Part shown: piece by piece, positions 45,739 to 57,700 of the stretch
Layout: each line of letters starts with the position of its first letter
How positions within the stretch are numbered: position 1 is the first letter of the stretch
Origin: Zea mays
Taxonomy: Eukaryota; Streptophyta; Magnoliopsida; Poales; Poaceae
Direction of reading: 5' to 3'
Assembly: GCF_902167145.1 (NCBI RefSeq)
Contig: NC_050098.1
Coordinates: 114,056,207 to 114,120,206 of the forward strand
Length of the DNA stretch: 64,000 nucleotides
Notes under the pieces: generated by a model
The model's input: the letters and a program-made list of their open reading frames with translations, nothing else
What the model was told of the DNA's origin: nothing
The model's database searches: none
Program-made: the position numbers and the translations under genes

Positions 45739-47009
45739 TGAAAGGGAATTAGGCTTACACCTATTTCCTAATTGATTTTGGTGGTTGAATTACCCAACAC
45801 AAATAATTGGACTAACTAGTTTGCTCTAGTCTATAAGTTATACAGGTGCCAAAGGTTCACACTTAGCCAATAAAAAGACCAAGAATTGGGTTCAACAAAG
45901 AGAGCAAGGGATAACTGAAGGCACCCTGGTCTGGCGCACCGGACTGTCCGGTGCACCAGGGGACTTAGCGCTGAACTCTTCACCTTCGAGAAAATCCAGA
46001 GGCGCTCCGCTATAATTCACCGGACTGTCCGGTGTACACCAGACAGTGTTCGGTGCCCCAGGGAAGAGCGACTCTGGAACATGCCAGCTTCGGGAATTCG
46101 CTCCGCTATAATTCATCGGACATGTCCGGTGTACACCGGACTGTCCGGTGAGCCAGCGGAGCAACGACTATTCGGCGCCAACGGTCACCTGCTACATCAT
46201 TAAATGCGCGCCAGAGCGCGCAGAAGTCAGGCACGCGCGAAGTGGCGCACCGGACACTCTACAGTGCATGTCCGGTGTGCCACCGGACATCCCGGCGGGC
46301 CCAGCAGTCAGAGCTCCAACAGTCGGAACCCAATGACCTGGTGACGTGGCTGGCGCACCGGACACTGTCCGGTGTGCACCGGACTGTCCGGTGCGCCATG
46401 CGACAGCAGCCTCCACCAAACGACTAGTTTGGTGGTTGGGGTTATAAATACCCCCAACTACCCCACACTCAAGACATCCAAGTTTTCCTACTTCAACTAC
46501 TTACAAGAGCTCTAGCATTCAATTCTAGACACACCCAAGTGATCAAATCCTCTCCAAATTCCACACAACGCCTTAGTGATTAGTGAGAGAGATTTGCTTG
46601 TGTTCTTTCGAGCTCTTGCGCTTGGATCGCTTTCTTCTTTGATTCTTTCTTGCGATCAACTCAATTGTAACCAAGGCAAGAGGCACCAATTGTGTGGTGG
46701 CCCTTGCGGGGAAGTTTTGTTCCCGTTTGATTGAGAAGAAGAAGCTCACTCGGTCCGAGGGACCGTTTGAGAGAGGGAAAGGGTTGAAAGAGACCCGGTC
46801 TTTGTGACCACCTCAATGGGGAGTAGGTTTGCGAGAACCGAACCTCGGTAAAACAAATCCGCGTGTCACACTCCTTATTCACTTGCGATTTGTTTTGCAC
46901 CTTCTCTCGCGGACTAGATTATATTTCTAACGCTAACCCGGCTTGTAGTTGTGATTAACTTTGTAAATTTCAGTTTCACCCTATTCAACCCCCCTCTAGG
47001 CGACTTTCA
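45739..47009 (+). repeat. Ji-like 3' LTR
   Basis: 1271 bp, TGAAAGGGAATTAGG..CGACTTTCA. Has palindrome units absent from the 5' LTR (near 46127-46150 and 46360-46395) and lacks one present at 37975-38000. Confidence 0.95.
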
Positions 47010-47014
47010 GTTAC

Positions 47015-47322
47015 TATGATTAGTATCATGCTATTGCTCTACTTTAACCATTGAACATGATGAGAATATTTATGATACGCTGATGTTATTCTGGATATGA
47101 TGATGAACTTGTGATACTTTAGGGGACTTGGGCTATTTCCCGAGTACCTCTCCGTAAGGACCTGTTTGTTGGATGATCACCCGGGAAAACAGTACAACCA
47201 TGAGGGTGGTATGGGACACCTTTAGCTGATTAATTAGAGGAACTTAAGGTGTAGTCAGCTTCGTTGTCGTGCCGTCAATTGGGTTTGGGCACAGTACTTG
47301 CTCTGCCGAGACTGGGTGTCGA
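47015..47322 (+). repeat. Chromovirus-type LTR, fourth piece
   Basis: Between the Ji-like element and the 3.2-kb solo LTR. CAGTACTTGCTCTGCCGAG and CCGAGTACCTCTCCGTAAGG have inverted matches at 51715-51750 and 51860-51890 in the minus-strand LTR. Confidence 0.75.
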
Positions 47323-47327
47323 GGTTC

Positions 47328-50300
47328 TGTCACACCCAGGCTTTAAGGGACAAAGCCGGGTGCATCTCATACATGCGCCAAATAAGACAACATATATAAT
47401 AACAGAGAGTATAGAGATAAATGTCACAATGCAATCAGAGTACTTATTACATAGCGGAAGTCTTACAAAATAAGAAATAAATATAGCAGGATCTAAAATC
47501 CATCCTTGGCGCCAGAAAGCTGACTGGGAGACGCCACCTAGATCAAGTTGAAAGCCTCAATGTTAGACAGCTCCTCTTCGACCACCTGTTCTTCTCCTGT
47601 GGGGGGTGTGAGACAGCAAGGGTGAGCTCACACATGTTCATCGCTCAACAAGTTGTGGGGAATAATGTGCATGAACTCACCAAAGGTAAAATTTTGACCA
47701 ACTTATTAATTGCTATTAAAATTTTGACCAACTTATAAAAGCAATGCTCAGCTTCAGCCTTTATTTCATTGATCAGCCTTACACTTCATGAACTCACCCT
47801 TGCTGTATACCAGTTTTACACTCAGCAGAGGTTGCACATCTTTACCCACAAGTCGTGTTACCCATTTGCCACGGAGTTGATCAGACCCCATACACCTCTA
47901 CCAAGGAAGTGAGGCATGGTACCACTACGAGGCCTTTACAAAGTTCCACTAGCTTCAGAAAACCCGCTACAGTTATAGGAAGCTCCAGTGCAGGAATCCC
48001 TCGCCTCACCGCCATCGCAGCAAAATCAACCCAAGGACCTCCCTACACTGACCACTCCCCTACTGCCCTTGCCCCTTTCGGGTAAGGTAGTCATCCACTA
48101 GCTTTCCTAGTTAATCAGCCCAGGGCGTCCCATTAAATCCTTGTGGTAGCACTGTTTTCTCGGGTGGTTCTCCATGTTCCCATTAACATAATGATCTTAT
48201 CATGACAGTAAATAATAAACATATAATAAAAAGTGTAAACATGAGTAATGAATATCTCTATACCCAAAACCACATAAAGCAATAGCATGTATTACCCAAA
48301 AATTTAGAAGTAAAACCAGTGGTGATACAAGGTATAAAGATAGTCAAAATATAGGGTAACCTATTGAGTCCCATCAAAATTAACCTATGCAGATCATTAT
48401 GATTAATAAGAAGATGAATGGGTAAAAGAAGTGATCAAGGGCACAACTTGCCTTCAACGAGCTCCTGCTCAGTAGTCTCTACCAGCTGAACATCAGGATG
48501 CTCTGTAGCTTGCTCGTCTACTCGCATCAACACAATACATACATAGTATAGCAAAAATTAACATCACACTAAACATGTAAATAAAATACACAATAATAAT
48601 CTAGACATTAAAATAGGATCACAGGAACAAAAATTGTTAATTTTGAAGTTATGGATTTTTAGTTATGAATTTTTGAAGGTTTTATGTGTTTAATACAAGA
48701 TTAAGTACTAGATAAATTTTAATATGTCTTTCATGTCAAAACAGTGGCACTAATGATTAGACAATAATATTACAAAAATTTAGGGACTGGAATGGACCAA
48801 TTTGGAGTTCATATGGATTTTCTTGGAATTTAACAAGTTCTAACATTTATTTATGCATTAAAAACCAATTTCTGTTTTATTTTCTATGGTTTTTCTGTTG
48901 TCTGGACTGGGCACAATTTTCTGGAAAGTGCAGGGGGTCTGGCGCAAGATTCTACAGACTCAGAGAATAGTAAATGAGGACGGCGGGTTGTTTTCTAAAT
49001 TTTCCGAGGGCTCTTTCGCAAAGTGGCCTGCTAAGCGGTACCGGCCGATTACGACCGTTGGATCAACAGCTAATGCCACCGATTAGATCCCAGATCTCAC
49101 GAATCGATATGCGAAATGGGCCACTGGATCTGGATCCTACGGCCCATAGTCGATCTGCGGGTTGGAATGCATAGCCAGATCCATCCGTCCATTCCTAGAC
49201 TGACGGTTCCGATTCAAAGAAATCCATTCAACGCCCCAACTCTAATCCCGATCGCTCAAGCCTGATCCGACGGCTGCACACATTTCCCATTCCTAACCAA
49301 TCATGGCCACCCACCTAGGGATCGACGGCAGATGATTCGTCTTCTCCATGGCGCCATTCGCCGCCTGCGCGCGCCAGGGAGACACAGCTCCGCCAGCGAT
49401 CGAGGGCGCCCTCAAATGCGCACTGACGCGCACCCTCGCCACCGCGTCTATCCTAGGTCAAACCAAAGGTGGTGTCGCGCCCAGCTACGTCGAGCAATAC
49501 ACCGACCCAACTTGGGGCTAGGTGAGCTACGCCATGAAGGAAAGGTAGGGCGAGAACGTGGGGGTTTCCTTACCGAAAGGTCCACTTGCCGCAACCTCGC
49601 TTCCGATGACCGCCTTCGCAATTCACCCGCAACCAAGTGCAGTCGCCGAGGAATCCCGACGGCGGCGGTGGCAAATCCGAGCTCCAATCAAGCGTCCACA
49701 AGTTAGCTATTTCCCTGACGCCGTTGAGTTGAGAGGGCCCTGCGCGGTTTGGATAGAGGGCACGGGAAAAGGGGCGATATCCATCCTATATCAAGAGTCC
49801 AGGAGTCGCCATGCACATCCGGCATGCACGGCCAGGGATACGGAGGTCGTTGGGAGGTGGGCGAAGTGCGGCGTTCGGGGAAGATCTACAGGAACCTGCC
49901 TGACATACGGGGCCCGCGTGACAGGGAAGAGCACAGAGCTGAACGTCCACGCGCGGTGGCCTTGGGCTGGCTTTCCCAGTTGGGCCGCGCGGTGAATTCC
50001 GTGAGTGGGCCGGGAATAAGGAGAATAGGCCCAGGGCGCAGTTTGTTTTTTTTTCTTTTTTTACATTTTCTTTTCCCCCTTTTTTTAAAAAAAAATTCTA
50101 GAATTCAAATTCGAATTCCATTTTTTTAATTGTGATCTTATACTCATTTTGAATGTGCACATTGAACCCAATAATATGGAAGATCTAATTATTTTTATAT
50201 ATATTTCTTTATTTTTACATAGCATTTTCCCTCCTCTTTTCTCAATTCTAAGATTTCTTTTAGATCTCAAATTCCACTTTGGACTTTACTATATTTCTTT

Positions 50301-50495
50301 TATGTTATTTTTATTTTGTCACAAATAATGCACACAAAATGAAACCTCGGCATGATGCATAATTTAATGGTACGACTTTTATTATTTATTTGTTTAAGTG
50401 AGGTGTCCGCATGAAATGATAAATAGAGATGGCACACATGTATATAAAGGAATATAATCTCTCCTTTTAAATTTTCTTACAAAGTGGGTATTACA
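47328..50495 (-). repeat. Solo LTR, 3168 bp, chromovirus type
   Basis: TGTCACACCCAGG..GGGTATTACA on plus, so the sense orientation (start TGTAATACCC) is minus. A perfect 5-bp duplication GGTTC at 47323-47327 and 50496-50500 shows a single LTR left by recombination. The interior (49320-49990) is GC-rich without a convincing gene. It contains a small inverted segment near 47687-47795. Confidence 0.88.
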
Positions 50496-50500
50496 GGTTC

Positions 50501-50541
50501 TTTTGTGTTGCTTTTGTTAGTCACTCTTCATGTGGGGAGAG
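50501..50541 (+). repeat. Chromovirus-type LTR, last visible piece
   Basis: TTTTGTGTTGCTTTTGTTAG then TCACTCTTCATGTGGGGAGAG aligns with the inverse of 51660-51705. It is cut at 50541 by the next element. Confidence 0.65.
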
Positions 50542-53500
50542 TGTCACACCCGGTTATGGAAGGCAAACCGAATGCGAACCATGTACGTGCCAGGATCAGA
50601 AAGGTACTTTATTACAACAAGATGTCTAAGACATCCACTGAGTCTATAACATAGTCAATAACATCAAAGTGCGGAAATACGAAACGTAGAAGATAAGTCC
50701 TTCACATGCAGCTGACTGGGGGGTTGCCACTAAGATAAACTAGAACTAATTGTAGTCCTGAAACTCCTCAAAATCCTCCATGTTGCCAGCATCTCTTCCT
50801 GAGCACTGAGTACAATGGGGACAACATGGGGTGGGGTGGTTTGTAAAGCAAGGGTGAGTACACATCAATGTACTCAGGCTGTGTTTGGTTTGACTTTTGG
50901 CTTTGGCTTTTGCCCCCCTAAAAGCCAAAAGCCAACCAAAGGGCTGGATTCAGGAATCAGCTTTTTCTAAAAGCCGACTTTCTCGTAGTGCAAATCTGAA
51001 AGCACCTCTGGACCTGCTTTTAGTGACTTTTCGGATAGAACTATAAAAACATATATTGAAGAATTTTTAACGACTTTTAGTGGTTTCCACCAAACGGTTT
51101 TTAGCTTTTTAACAGCTTACAGCCTACAGCAGCTTTTTCCACAGCTCACAGCCCACAGCAACTTTTTTCACAGCCACAGCCCAACCAAACAGACCCTCAG
51201 CAAATGTCCCGTTTGGCTAAAGTGGACTAGCTGTATGTGGAGTTAAGGTTAAGCAGTTGCTTTTAGTTGGTCAAGTATTTATTACTATTAGTAGAGCCAA
51301 GTTTTAGTAATAAATCTAGTTATTACCCAAATATACTCCCTCCAAGAGGAAATACCAGAGATCATAATTATACCATCATCATTAATCATCACCATAAAAG
51401 TAACCAAAGTTCTTCTAATCAAAGAGGATCCCAAGGTCACTCATAACTGTGAGCACGACTAATATACCAGTTTCTAACACTCTACAGAGGTCGCACACTT
51501 TACCCACAAGCCGTATTTCCCATTCTGCCCAGAAAGAGCCAATCTCCATTGACCACTACCTAGGTGGCCTAGCAGGGTATCACTACGTAGCCTTTACAAA
51601 GATTTCCCAGAGGTCAAAGCCACCCGTTAGATTTCTCCGGTTTGATAAACACAGTACCTCTCCCCAAAAGGAAGGGTGACTAACAAAACCAAATCAATAA
51701 CCTCTGCAACCAGCCTCGGCAGAGCAAGTATTGTGCCCGGACCCCATTAACGACCCTATGGCGAAGCCAACTACTCCTCTGGTTCCTCTAAATAATAAGC
51801 TAAGGGCGTCCCATTCCACCCTCGTGGTTGCACTGTTATCCCGGGTTGTCACTCCCCAAACAGGTCCTTACAGAGAGGTACTCAGGAAAATGGCCTGAGT
51901 CCCTTAAAGTATCACAAGAATATCATCGGAATAACATTATCGTATCATAAATATTCACATCATGTTCATTTATTAAAGTAAAGCAATAGCATAAAGCTAA
52001 CCATGATAACCCAAAAGGTAAACAAGGATAAGTAAATACAGTCTAGTCAATCCTTAGGTTTCAATGACATAATGGGTCAGAGGACACTTGCCTTCACCAG
52101 GTTGTTGCTCAGGAAGATCTTCAGCAACACACTCAGGAACCACAGACTGCTCGTTGTCTAAATAAAGTGATCATACATTCAATACATTTGGAAAAGACAG
52201 ATGAACAACACACCAAACATGTACAACCAAGTGAACACAAGTTTGATAAAACACTATGAATATAAGGGTAGACTTAAATGTTAGGGTTTAATATAATTAG
52301 AGATTAGTGATTATGGATTACATAGTTTAGTTCTACTAATTTTGGTGGGGCACAAAATTACAACATGGGTAACTTCATACACAACATTTTATCAATCTCA
52401 CAACATTAAACATCTAAGTACCATTAGCATTTCCTTTTTATTTATTTTATTAAACACATACATTATTACATAAACTTAACCTCTAGTCTAGGCATAAAAT
52501 TAAAGTGCACAGACTATGGATGATTATAATTTATTTGGAAAGAGAATATTTCTATGAACATTTTGCAATTTGAACCACTAATTTTGGCGTTCATATGAAA
52601 AAGATATGAAATAAACAAGTTTTGAAGTTTGAAATATGAAACTAAGCCCAATTCTGTGATTATTTTAAAAGCTAGGGGTCTAATTATAAGAGTTCAGGGG
52701 TCTGCGCGCTAAAACTCAGGACGATGGGTTGATTCTCGGAAACCCGAGGGTCTCTTAAGCAAAACCGCCATGCGAAAGGATACGGGGCTAAACTGACCAT
52801 CCGATCTCCGATCAACGGCCTAGATTAGATCCCGCAGACGAGCGCACGGGCACAGGCGCGCAGCGAGCGCTGACATGTAGACTCGGGGTGTTAGCGACCT
52901 GAGGTAGGGCTGCCAGGCTGGGCCGAGTGGCAGGGGCGCGAGTGAGGGCATGAATCCGAGCGTCAGGTACGAATCGGACCGTTGCGAGTAGATCAGTTCT
53001 AATTAAACCTAGACCGCCAGATCTCGGATGGACGTCCGAGATCCAACGGCCGGCGACTGGTCATGGGTGCGGTGGCACCGCTCGACCTTGCGACGAGGTT
53101 TCGCTGGAGATGAGGGTGACGGTCACAGTAGGGCTCTAGGGGTTTGGGGAAAGGCTCGGGCGCGCTTAGGGCAATCTGGTGAACTCAGTCATGGCGCTAT
53201 ACCGGCGCGGGGGCACCAGAGGGCGTAGAACACGGCGAGGCGACCTAACGGCGATGCAGATCAACTCCGGCGAGGAATTACGCTGACACAGGGTCAGTAC
53301 TAGCGCAATAAAGGCATGGCAAGGTTGCTCTCCTCGAGTGCAAACTCAGGAGCGCTTGGGCGTCGGCGGGGACACGGTGAAGCCTCGGGTCGATAGTGGC
53401 GGACTTCGACTGCACGAGGAAGACTTCGGTGAGCGCGGACCGGGCAAACTAGAGGGGCTGGGGGCGAACCGAGAGGTGTCCCGAGTTGCTGACGGTAAGG

Positions 53501-54236
53501 CGGAACTCATCGTGGCAACGGGCACGACGCGGGCTCGACGGCGGCCATAGAACGGGCGACGGGCTTCAGTGAGTAGCGGTGGAGCTACCTGGACGCACGC
53601 GCAGGGCGAGAGAGAGGGCGAGGGTGCTCGGTTGAGGGCGCAAATGAGCAGGGGGAAGTGGGGTGAGCGGGGTGTGGGCTCAAAAGGGGTCGAGGGCATG
53701 CGGAGGTGGCCGGAAAATGCGCGGACGTGGGCACGTCCACAGCAGAAGTGCGTGGGCGGGAGGTTAGGGACGAGGGGCCTGACGGGTGGGTTCTACGAGG
53801 CAGAGAGAGGACGAGCGTGTGCGCGAGGGGATCGGCGCCGATAGGCTGACAGGCGGGGGCCGTGGGATAGGCTGACAGGCGGGGGCCGCCTGTTAGCGCG
53901 GGCTGGGCCGACTGGGCTGGCTTGGGCCGAATGGCTTTTCCCTTTTTCCTAGAATTTCTAATGCTTTTCTATTTTATTTTCCCTTGGGTTTTCAATTCAA
54001 ATTCAAGATAAATCAAACATGTGCAACAATTCAAAAAATATTTGGAGCTCAGCATGATGCAACATTTCATGACTCATATTGTTTTGATAAAATAAAATAA
54101 TTAATCCCTCACTAATTAAGCTAAATCTACCCAAAAGAAAAAGAGAGAGAGAGGAACTAGAGAGAGAGAAGAGTAACACCTGAATTTGGTAGGTTATTAG
54201 AAAGAAATTTTATACCCCCAAATTCAGGGTGTTACA
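50542..54236 (-). repeat. 3' LTR of a minus-strand chromovirus, Tekay/Prem1 type
   Basis: 3695 bp including a MITE. On minus it starts TGTAACACCCTGAATTTGGG and ends CCGGGTGTGACA. It is directly followed (going right) by a polypurine tract and the chromodomain end of pol, which fixes its orientation and 3' position. The GC-rich block 52800-53900 has open stretches on both strands but no recognisable product. Confidence 0.85.
50877..51196. mobile_element. MITE, about 320 bp, GTTTGGTT termini
   Basis: Terminal inverted repeats GGCTGTGTTTGGTT and AACCAAACAGACCC. TCA (CTCAG in a wider reading) is repeated at both sides. Inside are AAAAGCCAAAAGCCAACC-type repeats complementary to TTTTGGCTTTGGCTTTTG, and a GCTTACAGCCTACAGC / CACAGCTCACAGC stretch. 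This resembles Tourist/Harbinger-type MITEs, but TCA is not the canonical TWA target. No coding sequence. Confidence 0.7.
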
Positions 54237-54238
54237 GA

Positions 54239-54254
54239 CCTATCCCCCTTAAAA
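54239..54254 (-). other. Polypurine tract of the chromovirus
   Basis: CTATCCCCCTTAAAAG on plus, i.e. CTTTTAAGGGGGATAG on the sense strand, just inside the 3' LTR. Confidence 0.8.
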
Positions 54255-54272
54255 GAATCTCGCCCTCGAGAT

Positions 54273-54500
54273 TCAGGGTTGGCTAGCAAAGAGTTCAGGG
54301 TACTTGGCTCTCATATCATCTTCTCTTTCCCAAGTTGCTTCTTCTTCTGAGTGATGACCCCATTTGACTTTGCACATCCTGATGGTGCTTCTCCGAGTGA
54401 CCCGATCTGTTGTCTCCATAATCTGAGTTGGCTTCTAAATGTAACTCAGATCTTCTTGAACTTCAAGGTCCTCTGTTGGAAACTGCTCTTCTGGTACTCG
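54273..54500 (-). pseudogene. Chromovirus pol C-terminus with chromodomain (fragment)
   Basis: 76 codons on minus up to TGA 54273-54275. It reads RVTRRSTIRMCKVKWGHHSE then EEATWERE and KYPELFA, the integrase-fused chromodomain end (CKVKW, ATWE) of Tekay-type chromoviruses. A TAG lies at 54435-54437. The rest of pol is displaced by the LTR insertion at 54501. Confidence 0.85.
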
Positions 54501-54783
54501 TGTCACACCTGGGTTTCGGGGCACCAAGACCTGGGCGCGAACATAATCACCAGGTGTGCCGGGACCAAGTCTCACACATATGATGAATCATGGCATAGGA
54601 TCGAATGTCACATCTTTACTACATAACAGGAGTTCTGTACAAAATAAATAAATAATTACATCATAAGGAGACAACGATCCAGCAACCTAAAGTTGACTAG
54701 GAGACGACGGCCTAGACCTGTCACGAACTTGTCACAACATCCTCCATGCGCCTCATCCTGTGGTACCTATTCTTGACCTATGG
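54501..54783 (-). repeat. Minus-strand chromovirus-type LTR, first piece
   Basis: TGTCACACCTGGGTTTCGGG on plus, the sense end of a minus LTR, inserted in the pol fragment (left flank ACTCG). It continues at 58962 after the nested solo LTR. Confidence 0.75.
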
Positions 54784-57700
54784 TGTAACACCGCCTGGTG
54801 TTACTGTAACTAAAACTTGAGCATGGCATCATAAGCATTGGCATTGCATATGTTTGATACACTTAGAGTGCATTCACTAGGTAAAAATTTCAAACAAGTT
54901 GTATTGTTATAGCATTTTGCAAATAGAACCCTGGATAGGGAACTTAACCCTAAATAGGGATTAAAGGGGTAAAACATAACCCAAGTTGAGAAAACCTAAA
55001 GGCTTTAGGGGAATAGTCATAAAATGTTCCCAAGAATGAACTTGAATCACATTTATACCCCTGAGATACCAAAAACCCTAATTGAGACCCTAGAAAACCC
55101 TAAATCCAAACCCTAGGGGTCTATGTGCAAAATTAGTCCACTCTTGGACTAAAGTGCAAAAACCATGACGATAATGTATCTTAAGTCCTTTGGTTCATAA
55201 ATAAGTGAATTTGCAAGCTAAACCCTGAGTTTTGGACTTACTTGCAAAAGAGCCACATTTGAACTCTTTTGACTAAGTCTGAATTTCAGTGTACTGTGCT
55301 CATCTTTGTGACCTTGTAACTTCTAAACAAAAGGGATTCTGCCCTAGGTAACCACATCAATATTGTAGATCTATGGAAGGAGAACAACTTTGCTTAAGGG
55401 TGTGAGCATAGTTGTTAAGTAAAGTTGGGAGATAATTAAGCCCCAAGTTGGACTGTCAGGTCACTGGGTCTGAATTTTTAGACAAACAGTGCAACCACTG
55501 AGACTTTGAGCAAGGATTCAACTATGATCCAGCATGAATCTGCCCATGGCATCTATGACAAACTTGTAGCTGGTTAGTAGCTCTATAACTTTGCTGCAGA
55601 GTTTGGTTTGTGTTGCCACATGAAATTGGGAGAAAATTCCCCTGCAAATCGCTCTGTCAACTGTCTGAACCGAGCTCGCCATTGTACAGTACCAGGATCG
55701 GATCAGTCTGCCAGCGCAGAGATCTCACCGTCGGCGACCTCTCTGCGCCAAAATTCGTGCCGCCGTCGGCCTGATTCGTGTGCGGTATGGAGTGGATAAC
55801 GTCGGGGAGGGATAACCCGTATGTGGCGCCATCTCCCAAGCCCAGCCGGAGTCTTCACCGACGACCGCCGTGCATGAATTCACGTTTTTGGCCACCGTGA
55901 TTCGTGCTGACTGAGTGGATAGCACTTGGGATCAAGTATGGGTCCTCGTCGTGGATAAGTCCGGCCGATAAACAATTCCGGCCACCGTACCGTAGTTGCC
56001 ACGACCACTTCGGATAACCTCACCGGCGACAGCCGTCGTCCGACCTTGCGCCGCGTGTCCAAACCTCGCCACCGCATCGCCGTGATTCACTTTAGCCTCC
56101 CGTCGATCACCGGAATGACCGCCACGATAGAGGCCACGAATCCACTGCACTAGTGAAGCTTCCTTTCCTCCGGCCGCCGTGTGTCTCGTCCAAATTCGCG
56201 ACCACCGCTCGCGATGCGTATAAATTGACCCCGCCGCGAGCTCCGTAGGGTAGTCAAGAACCCAGCCACCACGAATCGTCCTCAGTCGATCGCCAGTGAG
56301 TCCCAATTTCGAACTTCCCCCAAAGTCAATCTCCGCCACCGTGGAAACGGCCTCACCGTGGCCAGCGCGATTCAGGTTAGCCCACACCTTCTGCTCCCTC
56401 GTTTGAGTATTCTCATAACCCTGTGATGCTTGCCAAACCACCGAATTGAACTAGGAGCCCACCAATCGCTAGGAACATGAGCACATGTCCGCGCCGTTCA
56501 ATGTCCTCGCGGGCAGAGATAGGTAGATCACCAATTATGAAATTGATTGGGGGGAAACCATTGATAGGTCGTGAATTTGGTGTAGACCGCTCAGTAGCAC
56601 CTATCCTTTCCCTGTTTGGCCGGTCCAGGAGCTCGCCGGAGCTCTGCCGCGCCGTGCACCTTCGGGGACCACGGGCGGTGAAGGAATAGAAATTTGGGGG
56701 CATTTTTACAAAGTGTCAGCGACTGGTTTCAATAGTGTTTGGCTTTCTTCGAGTTATTCTAAACCCGTGAGGGCTTTTCCGCAAAACTGCCAGCGCGTGG
56801 GCGCGGGCGCGCTTTCATCTGGTGTTGGGCCGCCTGGGCTAAAACCAGCCCAACACTATTTAAATCTTTTCCTTTTTCTTTTTCAGTAGATCTTTGGAAA
56901 TCTGTTATAAATTGTAGAAAAATCCTAAAATTGTGAAACCAATTTTCCTAGGCTTCTTATTTTCCATAGAATTTAATAAAAATAGTTGATTGATTTTTAG
57001 ATAAAATAAGGAATATTGGAATATTTAAAGTAGCTTAAAACATTAGTTCTGGATTTTTAGAAAATAAATGGTTAGTCAAAAAATGATCAAATTTTTTATA
57101 TAAGCTCTATATATTATTTAGAAGCCTTGGGTAGAGTTTGGGTTGATTTGGACCTCGTTTGATACTTAGAACCCAAAACCCCCCCTGCCCTTTGAACTCC
57201 TTTACTGACTCCGGAAACCCTAAGTTCTCGGAGTTCCGTGAAGGAAAGTTGTATTCAATACTTAGATAATAAATCTTTATTATCCTTGCACTCTCATGAG
57301 CATTACATGGCATTCATTCTTATATATACCTATATGGTTATATTTAGAAAACGAAGAAGAGATTGAAGTGACCGAAGAGAAGACACCACCACCTTGGGAA
57401 TCTCAGACCGGAAACTGTTTCTACTTTGACATCTGCGGATCCGAGCCTGACTCACCTACTAACAAAGGCAAGCCCCGGTGCATGCAACCCCTTCCTTGTG
57501 TTTTTAAATTATTTTTACACACTTTAAGTCTAGTGAAATGTGCATTAGGTTTATAGGAGTTGCTTGGAAACCCCTTGGATGCATTGCCTTCCTTGATATC
57601 CATACCTTTATAGATACTTCTGGTGAAGTATCAAAAATATGATTTACAAAAATGCTTAGCCCTGCTTAGATCTTGTGGATAGAGGTTGTCTTTTGCAATA

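Larger units (their letters stand above)
37761..47009 (+). mobile_element. Ji-like Sirevirus (Copia), complete but coding-defective
   Basis: 9.25 kb, perfect target duplication GTTAC (37756-37760 and 47010-47014). LTRs of 1252 and 1271 bp differ by about 31 substitutions plus several palindrome-unit indels, so it is several times older than the Opie-like copy. PBS, gag and pol are in order; pol carries in-frame stops but no frameshift. Confidence 0.93.

Noticed and set aside
47855..48085. Short open frames in the 3.2-kb solo LTR (also 49332-50129)
   Set aside because: Inside a flanked solo LTR, no recognisable domain, not preserved in related LTR copies.
52900..53850. Open frames in the GC-rich part of the chromovirus LTR
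   Set aside because: Within an LTR and not shared with the related LTRs; explained by GC content.
57296..57556. Possible exon in the 4.2-kb solo LTR (GAGAAGACACCACCACC stretch)
   Set aside because: Lies in an LTR with matching terminal duplications; no splice-supported continuation or known domain.
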